DNA from: Rhizomys pruinosus | Taxonomy: Eukaryota; Chordata; Mammalia; Rodentia; Spalacidae | Direction of reading: 5' to 3' | Length of the DNA stretch: 64,000 nt | NCBI GenBank assembly: GCA_009823505.1 | Contig: VZQC01004693.1 | Coordinates: 4,469,702 to 4,533,701, forward strand | Shown: positions 1 through 10,994 of the stretch, in pieces | Numbering within the stretch: position 1 is the stretch's first letter | How the letters are laid out: each line of letters opens with the position of its first letter | Translations under genes and position numbers: made by a program | The notes under the pieces: model-generated | Seen by the model: the letters and a program-made list of their open reading frames with translations, nothing else | What the model was told of the DNA's origin: nothing | The model's database searches: none

Positions 1-808
1 ACTTCAATTGATTTTTTTTTTTTTTCTTTGTTTCTATTTCATGATATCTGCTCTGATTTTTGTTATTCCTCTACTGTCTGCTGCGTTACGGGCTGCTACT
101 TTTTGTCGTGTTGTCCTCTCAAGGCGTACTTTAGCTGGCGGTAAGAAATGTGAGTGTTACGGATAAACGTTCACCTTTGCGCTCTCCTTCTGGTTTTATT
201 GTTTTTTGTTTTTTTCTTTTTTTTCATATGTAAGGCACTTAGATACTAATAAAACTTGAACCCTCTTAGGACTCTGCTTTTTAAAAAAAGTCCCATAGGT
301 TTTTCTTTGCGCTTTATGTATATGTCCATCAATTGCCCCGCAGTATGATCTATTAGTTATCTCCATAGGAATAATTTTTATATTTCTTTACTTTCTTCCT
401 TGTACCCCATCTCATTATTTCAGGAGAGTGTTCTAGTTTAGTCTCCATGTGTTCTTTGTAGTGTTGTAGAGTTTATCCTAGTGTTGATATAGAGTTTTAT
501 TGGCTACTGTGGTCTGATAGAATTGCCAGAAATGAGATTATTTCATCTTTTTTGTAATTTTTTGGTTAGGTTTTTCCCTGTGTCCCCAGTATATGGCTGA
601 TTTTTTGGAGGATATGTTTCGTGGGGTGCCTGAGTAAGAAAGTGTATTCTGTCTGGTTTTGGGTGGAATATTTGTTTAGAGTACTGTGAGATTCATTTGT
701 GTATTTATTTATTCACTTTCCAAATGTCTCTCTATTTATCCTTTTGGTCCTGATAGATTTGACTGTGTCTAAAAAGGACTTAGTGGGGAGGGTATTGAAG
801 TCCTTGAG

Positions 809-1085
809 GGCTGGCGAGTGGCCTAGCGGTTAAGAGCACCAACGCGCTTCTCTTCAGTTCAGAGGGCACCCAGGTTCTTATCCCCAGCACTCACATGGTG
901 GCCGAGAACCGTCTGAAACCCAATTCTCAGTGCAGGAGAACTTCACAGTTCCAGAGGGTATAAGTGATACCTCTTTGCACCTCTCGCTGGCAATTGCAAG
1001 CGACACGGGTGCACCACAAAACTTGCATGCAGATGAGTACATTCCATACACATACAGAAAACAATAACATAATAAAAAAAACATA
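809..1085 (+). mobile_element. B2 SINE nested in L1
   Basis: It starts with the tRNA-like head (ggctggcgagtggcctagcg, then ggttaagagcac) and ends in an A-rich tail. The TSD TGAAGTCCTTGAG at 796-808 matches TGAAGCCTTGAG at 1086-1097. It belongs to the long B2 form that carries an extra gaactccagttccag-type segment. Confidence 0.88.
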
Positions 1086-2293
1086 TGAAGCCTTGAGGAT
1101 CCCTGACAGAATCTGTTCTTACAACGTTTTGGTGAGCTCGCGATTGTGCCTATTATAATTCAATGATTGTGAGATCTTCATTATCGTCAATTGTTCCCTG
1201 TATAATGAAGATGTAATGGCTCCTCTTTGTCTCTTTTGATTTCTATTTGCTTTGAGTCTATTTTGTCTGATATTGATATAGCAACACTGCTTTCTTGTTG
1301 ATACCATTTTCTTGGAATGATTTTCTTCCACCTCCCCTTCACCTTTAAGTTGTGGTGCCTGTCCTTGGGAAATTGAGAGATGGGTTTCTTGTAGACCAGC
1401 ATATAGATGGATTTTGTCTTCCTAATCCATTCTCCAGTCTAGTGCATTTTGATTGGGGAGTTCAGCCATTAATATTTAAAGTTATATTAATGAAAGATGG
1501 GATGTTGATTCCTTTCACCTTCTTATCGCATTTTGGACTTTTAGTATCTGATTCTATTCCTATGTTTAAATATTTTTATAGTTTCTTTTCCAAAGGCTTT
1601 GAGGATCGTTGCTCCTTCTCTTCTGCCCTGGCTTTTGAATTGCTTTCCCAAAAAGTTTCTTGGAGAGTTGGTTTGTCTTTCCGTGACATTTTTGAGATCT
1701 ATATCTGTTTATGTCTTGGAAGATTTGTCTCTCTCCTTCAAACTGTAATCGGACATTATTTTGCTGGGTAAAGTTTTCTGGGTTGGCATCCATAGTCCTT
1801 TATAACACTGGGATGCTTTGACTAACCACTTTTGGCTCTCATGGTTGGGAGCCGATAGATAGTGTGGTAATTATCGGCTGAAAGGTGGATGTTACCTGGG
1901 TGATTTTGGGGGTTGACTGTTTATTTGATGGCCTTCAATTTTCTTGTTTTGGGAATCTAGGCATTTTTTGACTATGATATGGCATGGCGCGAGTTAAGGA
2001 TTTCTTGTCTGAGATTTTGTCTATTTAGGCAGTCCTATTTGCTTCGCTTTTTTAGAGATGGGTTTGTCTACTGTTTAGTTTGGGGAAGTTGTGTCATTTA
2101 TCTTCTAGACTTCTGATCGAGAATCTCGATACTTCTATTCTTCTTGAGAATTCTTACGCCTTCCTTCTGTAGTCATTCCTATGATGCAGAGTTTTTGAAT
2201 CTTTCATGTGTCTCATAGTTTCCATGATTGTTCCACTTTTGTATATTTAAATTTTTCATATCTTTAATTTGAGTTTTTTAGTGTCGCTCTGTG

Positions 2294-2740
2294 TTATCTT
2301 CCAGAATCTGTATATTTCTTCTTTGTTTCTGTTCTTCCTTCCATTCTATTTCTGAGGCTTTTTCCTTTCCTTTCTTCCTGGTTGGATGAGTGTTCTATTT
2401 CCTTTTTCATTTCATCCTGTGATTTCTTTAATATATCCATTTCCTTTTTGAGTTTCTCAGTCTCTTCTTGGTACCCCTTACTTCGTTGGTTGGCTTCCTT
2501 TTTCAGTGTTTCTACTTCCTTAAGGTGTTTGTTTTTTTCTCTCTCTAGTTCTTTCTGGAGTTTGTCAATCTCTCTCTTTACTTCTCTGAATTCTTCTTTA
2601 TGTTCTTTAATTTCTCTGCATAGGTCTGCTATTATTCCTCTAAGGTCTGTTTCTGGGGTCACCTCGAGGGGGATCCGATTGTAGCTATCTCCTACCGGGT
2701 TGGTAGAGCTTGGTGGGGAATTATCCTGCACCTTTCCCAT
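2294..2740 (-). pseudogene. L1 ORF1 N-terminal remnant (coiled-coil part)
   Basis: An ATG at 2740-2738 (minus) opens MGKVQDNSPPSS, like the MGK start common in L1 ORF1 proteins. About 148 codons follow, rich in K, E and heptad-like L/I (CREIKEHKEEFREVKREI and similar), the usual ORF1p coiled coil. The frame stops at 2294, before the RRM and C-terminal domain, whose remains follow out of frame down to about 1560. ORF1p is the RNA-binding chaperone of L1. This copy cannot make a whole protein. Confidence 0.8.
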
Positions 2741-3060
2741 GTTGTCCCTGGCATGTGGGTTTCCCTTTTGTGATTCACATCTCAAATGCCTTTTCAGTGT
2801 GTTGAAGGCTGAAAGCTTGTTTTATTTTGCTTGCCTCCTTCTGATGCTTTTTTTTTTTTTTTCCTTTCTTTCTTCCCTCCTCCTTGTTTATGGAGTGTCG
2901 ACTTGTCTAGGTTTCAGGCTTTCACTTTTGTTTATATATTGGATACTGGAAGTCTCTTCCTTTCCTATTCTGAAGGTTCTCTTAATCCACTGGATACTCT
3001 CACCTCAATTCCAGTTGTTGGCGGGGGGAGGGTAATTCCTGACTTAACCCGCACCCCAGT

Positions 3061-3396
3061 ACCTGCCTGGAACAGTGGTGGGCTGCTCCTGTGCCCTGAC
3101 ACAGGACCCCACTAGGTCCCTGAGCCAGGCCCCCAAACCCAGGACCACTTCCCACTTCCGCCTACTATGGGGGCAGGACCACCCAGCCAGGCAGCCACCC
3201 TCTGCTGGGGCTTATGGGTCCAATCTAGATCTGCTAGCCACTTTCCCCTCTGCCACAACTCAGCAAATCAATTGTCCAGCACCCCGTGGGTCAATGCCCA
3301 AAGTTTTTACCTGCCTGGAGCAGTGGCTGGCTGCTCCTGCGCCCTGACACAGGACCCCACTAGGCCCCTGAGCCAGGCCCCCAAACCCAGGACCAC
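3061..3396 (-). promoter_or_regulatory. L1 5' UTR tandem monomers (about 1.4 copies of 248 bp)
   Basis: The stretch starting acctgcctggaacagtgg at 3061 recurs as acctgcctggagcagtgg at 3309. The following roughly 88 bp are nearly identical (about five differences by eye), giving a 248-bp period. The copies lie exactly at the L1 5' end, just upstream of ORF1 on the minus strand. Rodent L1s are known to use tandem 5' monomers as internal promoters, so this is read as the L1 promoter. Homology to a named monomer class was not established. Confidence 0.75.
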
Positions 3397-3399
3397 CAT

Positions 3400-4040
3400 A
3401 ATGAAATGTTATTATCATTAGCAATGAATCCCTTAATTTTCTGAATTAGGGTTGATTTCCAGTTGGTTTTAAAGGAAATTACTTGCTACTTTTCTAAAAT
3501 TATCATAGCAGTTTCATATAGTTGGAGAGAAAAAAACTCATCTATCATTAAAAAACACACACATCTTCCCTATAAGAATATATTTAAGTTGATTTTCAAA
3601 TATTGATCCAATTACAATAATTTTATGGAAGCAAGAGAGCATTCAGTTATGCAAACCATACACTAAAGAATCAGCTGTCTTCAAAGCCTGTTTTATTTAG
3701 CTTGGTAACATTTATGGGATTTTGTTTTATTGAAAAAAAAGACATAACTGAGAATTTTCCACTTGATATTAATTACATAATTTTGAAAAGGTTATTCTTT
3801 GAACTTTCAAACACTCTTAAAAGGTACTAGGCTTGTTGAGAATTTACAGAAATTCACTTTTTAAAATAAGCCCTTGTGTTAATTATGCAAGGAAGGCTTT
3901 TGAAATCACATTAAAATTTTTTAACTTATTTACTTTTGCATATTGAATCTTTCACTTATTTGTTGAAGAATATAAATTAAATACCCTGTCAAGTGGTATG
4001 CATGTGTGTCAGTAACAAAGAGCTTCTTCCACACTGAATC
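3400..4040. other. AT-rich unique DNA
   Basis: No repeat, long ORF or RNA gene is recognised between the L1 5' end and the next SINE. Only A/T runs are visible. Confidence 0.6.
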
Positions 4041-4044
4041 TTTA

Positions 4045-4195
4045 AAAAACTGAAGTGCACCACCTGTGTGGAGAGCAGAAAAAGGTGTTGGATCACCTGG
4101 ATCTGGAACTGTAATTATAGACAGCGCTATGGATGCTGGAAACCAAACCTAGGTCCTCTGCAAGAGCAGCCAGTGCCCTTACTGCTGAGCACATT
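4045..4195 (-). mobile_element. B2 SINE fragment
   Basis: Antisense B2 text is visible (ggatctggaactg, then aggtcctctgcaagagcag). It is diverged and truncated and directly abuts the next L1. Confidence 0.7.
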
Positions 4196-5848
4196 TCCAC
4201 TCAAAATAGCCTCAAAAAAACAAAAACCTGGGAACAAACCTAACCAAAGACACCAAAGATCTCTACAACAAAAACTTTAAACCCCTGAAGAAGGAGATGG
4301 AAGATAACATCAAAAGATGGAAAAACCTCCCATGCTCATGGATTGGAAAAATTAATATAGTAAAAATGTCTATTCTACCCAAATTAATATACAGATTCAA
4401 TGCAATCCCAATAAAATCCCCATGACTTTCTTCACAGACTTGGAAAAAAATCCTTAAATTCATATTGAAAAACAAAAGACCCCGAATAGCTAAAGCAACC
4501 CTGAGCAAAAAATGCAATACAGGTGGGATCACTATACCAGACTTCAAGGGATACTACAGGGCTATAGTCATAAAGACAGCCTGGTACTGGCACAAAAACA
4601 AACCTGTTGACCAATGGAACAAAACTGAAGATCCAAACTTGAGCTCATACAATTTCAGCCACCTCATATTGAATAAAGGGGCCAAAAAAAGCTCATTGGA
4701 GGAAAGATAGCATCTTTAGCAATTGTGCTGGCAAACTGGATCACCATATGTAGAACAAAATTAAACCCCTACCTCTCACCCTGTACAAAAATCAACTCCA
4801 AATGGATCAAAGACTTCAATGTGAAACCCAAAACTCTGAAGGTGATAGAAGAAAAAGTTGGTAGTAATCTACAAGACATACGATTAGGAAAAGACTTACT
4901 AAATCAAAGAGCAGCTGCACAGGAAATAATGTCAACAGCAGACAAGTGGGACCTCATCAAACTCAAAAGCTTCTGTACAGTGAAAGGAACAATCAAGGAA
5001 GTGAAGAGAAAACCCACAGAGTGAGAGGAAATCTTCACCAGTGATAAATCTGACAGAGGATTAACATCCAGAATATATAAACTATCAAAATACAAAGAAG
5101 TAAGAAAACAAATGACCTACTCAAAAGATGAAGAGCTGAACAGAGACTTCACCAGTAAGGAAGTAAAGATGGCTGAGAAACATCTTAAAAAGTGTTCAAC
5201 ATCATTAATAATTAAAGAAATGCAAATTAAAACTACACTAAGGTATCATCTCACTCCAAAAAGACTGGAGAATATCAAAAAAACAAGACACCAAATGCTG
5301 GAGAGGTTATGGGGAAAGGGGAACACTCATCCACTGCTGGGGGAATGTAAATTTGTACAACCGCTGTGGAAAGCAGTGTGGAGAACACTTAAAAGACTCA
5401 AAATGAGCCAACCACCTGACCCAGCCATACCACTCCTGGCTGTATACCCACAAGGCGCATCCTATTGCAAAGATACAAGCACAGCTATGTTTATTGCAGC
5501 TCCTTTCACAATAGCAAAGAGCTGGAACCAACCCAAATGCCCCTCAACTGAAGACTAGATAACAAAAATGTGGTACATCTACACAATGGAGTTCTATGCA
5601 GTGGTAAAAAACAATATATGACATCATGAACTTTGAAAGTAAATGGATGGAACTCAAAGCATTATGCTAAGTGAAATAACAGTCCCAGAAAAAAAAAAAA
5701 GGTGAATGGTTTCCCTCATTTGTGGATGCTAACACCAAATCCCCAGTTGACAGGCAAACTGAGCAACTTTATTATTATATTTCATTGTATCAGAAAGAAA
5801 CTCTGCTATTATAATGTGAATATCTTAATGTGCTCTAGAATTGACCTA
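4196..5848 (+). mobile_element. L1 ORF2 3' half plus 3' UTR
   Basis: Plus-strand frames show the late reverse-transcriptase and C-terminal part of L1 ORF2. Recognisable pieces are [15 protein letters not shown], the [21 protein letters not shown] block near 5170-5240 and the [11 protein letters not shown] block near 5370-5400. A 3' UTR part reaches about 5848. Stops and frameshifts occur throughout, and the 5' end is truncated. Confidence 0.85.
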
Positions 5849-6252
5849 CCAATATGCACCACTCCCAACTACTTGGACAAAAGCTCAAGGAGCCCTGCAC
5901 AAGAAATTCTTACTACTAGGTAATCGGTGCTAGCATCCACAGATGAGGGATAATATTCATCCTTCATTTTTCTGGGACTGTGTTACTTCACTTAACATAA
6001 TATATTCTAGTTCCATCCACTTACCTGCAAAGTTCATGATGCCATCTTTGTTTACTGCTGCATACAATTCCATTGTGTATATGTTCCACACTTTCTTTAT
6101 TCACTCATCAGTTGTGGGACACTTGGTTGCTTCCAGCTCTTTGCTATTGTGAAGAGAGCTGCAATAAACATAGGTGTGCATGTATCTCTGCTGTAGGATG
6201 AGTCTTGTGGGTATAGTCCCAGGAGTGGTATGACTGGGTCAGGTGATAGGCT
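5849..6252 (-). mobile_element. L1 3' end, inverted relative to its neighbours
   Basis: The text matches the reverse complement of the ORF2 end and 3' UTR (atgcaccactcccaactact, then gcatccacagatgaggg). It sits between two plus-strand L1 pieces and forms an inverted repeat with 6412-6745. Confidence 0.8.
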
Positions 6253-6972
6253 CACATTCACTCTTTTGAGATCCAGACAATCATATGGGAATACTTGAAA
6301 AACCTATACTCTACTAAATTTGAAAACCTAAGAGAAATGGAAGAATATCTGAAATCATGGAATTCACCAAAACTTAACCAGGAAGAGATAGACAGCTTAG
6401 ACTCATAGGAAATGAAGATTGCAGCTCTCTTCACAATAGCAAGGAGCTGGAACCAACCTAAATGCCCCTCAGCTGACGAGTGGATAGAGAAAATGTGGTA
6501 CATCTACACAATGGAGTTCTATGCAGCAGTAAAGAAAGACGACATCACGAGCTTTGCAGGAAAATGGCTGGAGCTAGAGGACATCATGCTGAGTGAAGTA
6601 AACAGTCCCAAAAAAACAAACGATGAATGGTATCCCTCATCTGTGGATGCTAGTGCCAATTACCTAGTTGTAAGTATTTCTTGTGTAGGGCCCCCTGAGC
6701 TTTTGTCCAATGCAGTTGGGTGCAATGCATATTGGAAACAACAACAACAACAACAACAACAGAAAGGACTGTATCAAAGAACTGACTGAAACTGAACTTC
6801 TGCTCAAAACAGTCAACTTCCTCATGGAGAATATTGAGAAAGACTGAGAAAGAGATGAAAAGCATGTTTGGCAGAGTGCATGAGCTCTGGCGGGGTGGGG
6901 GAATGGGCGGGAACACGGGTCTAGATTTGTTAAAAAAATAAAAATAAATTCTTGCCAAAAAAAAAAAAAAAG
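6253..6972 (+). mobile_element. L1 fragment with ORF2 C-terminus, 3' UTR and A-rich tail
   Basis: A short internal ORF2 piece (6253-6410) is joined to the ORF2 end ([17 protein letters not shown] near 6495-6545), then the 3' UTR, a (CAA)n tract near 6741-6761, and an A tail at 6930-6972. The jump at about 6410 means an internal deletion or two fused insertions. Confidence 0.82.
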
Positions 6973-8340
6973 TCCAGGCCCAGATGGACTTATGACAGAA
7001 TTCTATAAGACATTTAAAGAAGACCTACAGCCATTACTACTCAAATTATTCAGGAGGACAGAAATCTGGGAGATAGAGGGAAATTTGGGAGATAGAGGGA
7101 AATCTCCTAAATTCCTTCTATGAAGCCAGCAACACTCAAATACCAAAACTAGGCAAAGATATAACCAAAAAAGAAAACTATTGACCCATTTCATGAATGA
7201 ATATGGGTGCAAAAATTCTCAACAAAATACTTGAAAACCATATACAGGCACACATCAAAAAAATCATCCATCATGACCAGGTCAGATTCATATCAGAGAA
7301 CTCTTTAAAAAAACAAACAAACCCGTGTCTGGCAATGCTGTGGAGGTCAGAAGAGGGCCTCGAATTCCTCTGGAACTGGAGTTAAAGACTGTTCTTAGCT
7401 ACCATGTGGGTGCTGGGAATTGAACCTGGGTCCTCTGCAAGAGCAGTCGGTGCTCTTAACCGCTGAGCCATCTCTCCAGCCCCAACCAGAGAACTCTTAA
7501 AAGACTCAAAATGAGCCTACCACCTGACCTAGTCATACCACTCCTAGATATATACCCACAAGACCCATCCTATTGCAGAGATACATGTACATCCATGTTT
7601 ATTGCAGGTCTGTTCACAATAGCAAAGAGCTGGAAGCAGCTCAAGTGTCCCCCAACCGACAAATAAATGGAAAAAGAAAATGTGGTACACCCACACAATG
7701 GAATTCTATGCAGCAGTGAAAAAAGATGACATCATGAACTTTGCATGTAAATTGATGGAACTAGAAGCCATCATGCTAAGTGAAGTAACAAAGTCCCAGA
7801 AAAACAACCTATGGTGTACCTCATTTGTGGATTCTAGCACCAAATCTCTATTTGTAAGACAACCTAAATAATTCTCTTTTTTCTTCCTTTTTTAGTAAAT
7901 ATACCCCATTACTCATCAATTTGCTATATAATGTAGGAATATAAAGTAATATTTTTGCTTTACCTGCATACAACTCTACTATTAAAATGTAAATCCCAAA
8001 ACATGTTTTGGAATTAACCTATAGTTTACTTTCAGATGTGATAATTTTGGTATATGTGTGGCATGTATGTATACATATTTTGGAGCAATACAGATTGGAA
8101 GGAACAACAAAAAAAAAAAAGACTGAGTCAAAGAACTAACTGAAAGAGTAAATATCTGACCCAAATAGTTGACATCCGCATGAATTTTTTTTTTTTAAAG
8201 ACTGAGGAAAAGATGTAAGACATGTATGGCAGAATGCATGAGCTCTGGCAGAGTTGGGAGAGGGCTAGGAAGGGGGAATGGGTCTAAATTTGATAAAAAA
8301 AAATATATGAACTGGACAAAACTTCAATAAAAAAGTATCA
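6973..8340 (+). mobile_element. L1 fragment split by a B2
   Basis: A mid-ORF2 RT segment (near 6973-7305; [20 protein letters not shown]) is followed after the B2 by ORF2 C-terminal sequence (7499-7870) and a 3' UTR ending in an A-rich tail near 8280-8340. It skips part of ORF2, so it is internally deleted or composite. Confidence 0.8.
7306..7486 (-). mobile_element. B2 SINE nested in L1
   Basis: The antisense B2 ends in ctgagccatctctccagccc. The TSD CAGAGAACTCTT occurs at 7294-7305 and 7487-7498. It is the short B2 form, without the extra segment. Confidence 0.88.
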
Positions 8341-8439
8341 ATATACTATGTGTTGTTCTTTGTGTGGCTTTATTTTTCAGTCTACATGCATGAGATGTAA
8401 CGAACCAAAGTTGAAATCTGGATCACCACTTGTACCATT

Positions 8440-9090
8440 TCACACAATCATACCACTACAGGGTGTATACCCAAAGGATTGATCCTATAGAAAAGATACA
8501 GCCACAACCATGTTTATTACTATTCTTTTTACAACAACAAAGAGCTGGAAGCAAACCAAGTGTCCCTCAACTGATGAGTGGATAATGAAATCATGGTGCA
8601 TTTACACAATGGAGCTCTATGCAGAAGTAAAGAAGAATGACATCATGAAATTTGCACGTAAATGGATGGGACTAGAAGCTATTATGCTAAGTGAAGTAAT
8701 GCAGTCTCAGAAAAAAAAACTAAATATGTTACCCTCATTTGTGGATGCAAGCTCCAAACCCTTATATGTAAGTCAAAATAGGTAATTGGTCAGTAAAGAT
8801 AATACCACATTGACTGGTATCACCAGAGATATTACTTGAAGTATATGTCTCTATTTTCCTCAGATCTAAGATTTATAACAAAGAATCAATGTCTTTTTTA
8901 AGTACATTAAAACATATATAAACTTCCTACATAATTTAGGAATGTAAACTTATATTTCTTTTTACCTGCATAAAAGTTTACTGTTAAAAAGTGAATCCCT
9001 CAATGTGTTTTGGAATTAACCTATAGTTTGTTTTCATACTTTGTAAATTTTGGCATATGTATGGAGTGATTAAAAAACAGCTAAGAGTAG
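8440..9090 (+). mobile_element. L1 ORF2 end and 3' UTR
   Basis: Near 8510-8790 the plus strand encodes the L1 C-terminal pattern (CIYTMELYAEVKKNDIMKFA). AT-rich 3' UTR sequence like that at 7980-8040 follows. The copy is truncated. Confidence 0.78.
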
Positions 9091-9551
9091 AATCAATATC
9101 AGAGGCTGAGATAGCAGGGATGTGTAGATGAAACAGATCAACAAGGACTAAGTTGCAGTTACATAGAGCATGACACTTTGGTATATGATTTTATAGTAGC
9201 ATGAATATAGACATAATGTGGCATGCACGTAAAAGCCTCAAAGAAAGAATTGTAGAAGTTGTACCACACAGAAATTATAGATGTTGAGTGACATAGACAT
9301 ATTCAGTGGTTTCAAGTTTTAAGGAATGTATACATGCATGAAACACCATGTGACCCTATTATTATGAACAAATTTATTATGTCAGCCAAAATAAATATAA
9401 TAAAAATGAAAATTAAATTAAAGAAACAAGGTGATCACCCAGTGTTCCATGAGAGCATGCATTGTCCAGTTGTTTGGCGAGCTGTATAACAAGAATCTGG
9501 GATTTTAAAAGTTTATTGTGATGCACAGATGCATATGTATGTGTTTGTGTT

Positions 9552-9588
<37 letters not shown>

Positions 9589-9591
9589 AAG

Positions 9592-9752
9592 TATGCAAGC
9601 ACCCACAGAGGTCAGAAGAGTGTGACAGATTCCTTGGAGCTGAAGTTAGAGGTGTTTGTGAGCTGGCCAATATGTATTCTGGGATATGGATGAGCTCTAG
9701 TTCTCTGACAGAGCTGTAAACAACTTTAACCTCTAAGCCATCTCTCCAACAC
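9592..9752 (-). mobile_element. B2 SINE, diverged
   Basis: Antisense B2 (gaggtcagaagag, then aagccatctctccaac). It is internal to duplication copy A and has a partial counterpart at 12968-13068. Confidence 0.7.
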
Positions 9753-9861
9753 AAGCAATCTGGATATCACTGAACATTGTTACGCTAGAAATGTAAAGTG
9801 ACTCTTTGGGGGAATACTTCACAACAGTTTTGATATGTCTAAAAGAGTCCCTTCTGGCTGA

Positions 9862-10045
9862 CCATGGTGGCTAACGACCTTAGTCAATCACACCTGGGAG
9901 GTAGAGGCAGGCAGATCTCTGTGAGTTCAAGGCCAACCTGATCTACACAAGAGTTCCAGGTCAGGTGGAGCTACAGGGAGACACTGTCTTCAAAGCCAAA
10001 TAATAATAATAATAATAATAATAGTAGTAGTAGTAGTAATAATGA
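9862..10045 (+). mobile_element. B1 SINE with (TAA)n/(TAG)n tail
   Basis: B1 landmarks are gaggcaggcagatctctgtg and gttcaaggccaacctgat. The tail has become TAA/TAG triplets. Confidence 0.8.
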
Positions 10046-10189
10046 AACAGTTCTATTTCCAATTCATAAAACTCTCACACCTGGCAATATGTCTAATGGC
10101 CAGGAGTTACCAGGAGAGGCTCCCAAAAGGAGGCACCAAGCCTGTGAGACCAAGGCAGAGGGATTAGTTAGTTATACCCTTTACCCACC

Positions 10190-10500
10190 GCTCCTTTCCT
10201 GCCTGCCTCTACCTCCCAAGTGCTAGGATTAAAGGCCTGCTCAACCATGCCCAGTTTAAAGACAGTTCTTGCCATTGCATGCTGGGAATCAAACCAGGGT
10301 CCTCTGCAACGGCAGTCAGAGCTCTTAACCGCTGAGCCATCTCCAGCCCCTATTTATTTTATTCTTTTTGAGACAGGTCTCCAATTAGCCCAGCCAGCTA
10401 GAGCTTGCTCTTTAGACCAGGCTGGACTTGAGCACACAGACATCCACCTAAATCTGCCTCCCTGGTGCTGGGATTAAAGGCATACAACACCTAGCCTGCC
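10190..10500 (-). mobile_element. B1-B2-B1 cluster
   Basis: On the minus strand a B1 (about 10500-10350, with an A-rich tail) is followed by a truncated B2 (10348-10257) and a B1 piece (10255-10190). All are diverged. Confidence 0.7.
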
Positions 10501-10504
10501 CAGA

Positions 10505-10983
10505 TGAGAGGTGGAAGTTTTAACCAGAAACAAATTACACATGTTGAACCATAGAACTTACTCAGCAGTTTCAAGCCTTAAGCAATATCTGCAAGCACAA
10601 AACATCATGTGACCCTATTAGTATGTACAACTTTACAATTGTATATGTCAACCCAAATAAATGCAATAAAAATTAAATTAAATGAACAGAAGTTTATCAC
10701 CCCATGTTGCATGATGGCATGCATTGTCCAGTTGTTTGATAAGCTGCCCAACAAGGAGCTGGACTTTTTCAAGATTTCTTGTGTGTGCACAGGCACAAAT
10801 GTATGTGTTTGGGTTCACGTATGTGTGTGTGAGTGTGTGTGTGCACAAGTTCCCACAGAGGTGAGAAGATGGTGTCAGATTCCTTGTTCTTTACACAGGC
10901 TGGCCTTGAACTCACAGAGATCCACCTGCCTCCTCCTCCAGAGTGCTGGGGTTAAAGGCATGCACCACTTGCCCCATCCCAGT
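10505..10983. repeat. Local duplication, copy B
   Basis: It begins ggtggaagttttaaccagaa and repeats the copy A order: the tgtgaccctattagtatg block, catgcattgtccagttgttt, a GT-rich stretch near 10815-10845, a stub of B2, then a minus-strand B1 (10888-10975). Its end and the start of copy C are separated by an L1 insertion. Confidence 0.7.
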
Positions 10984-10994
10984 GAGCAGTGGAA

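Larger units (their letters stand above)
1..3396 (-). mobile_element. L1 retrotransposon, 5' part, decayed; runs off the left edge
   Basis: Reading the minus strand from 3396 downward gives a GC-rich 5' UTR, then ORF1, then the start of ORF2. The segment near 1300-1500 aligns by eye to the start of the rodent L1 ORF2 endonuclease domain (a LNINGLNSPIK-like stretch). The segment near 1566-1800 matches the C-terminal end of ORF1. Stops and frameshifts break both ORFs. The 3' half lies outside the window, so no TSD can be scored. A B2 is nested at 809-1085. Confidence 0.85.
9240..10110. repeat. Local duplication, copy A
   Basis: Landmarks are a block ending tgtgaccctattattatgaac, then a (GT)n run at 9556-9586, a minus-strand B2 (about 9592-9752), gctagaaatgtaaagtga near 9786-9803, a plus-strand B1 (about 9862-10000) with (TAA)n/(TAG)n, and tctatttccaattcata. 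The same order recurs in copies B and C further right. Confidence 0.7.
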
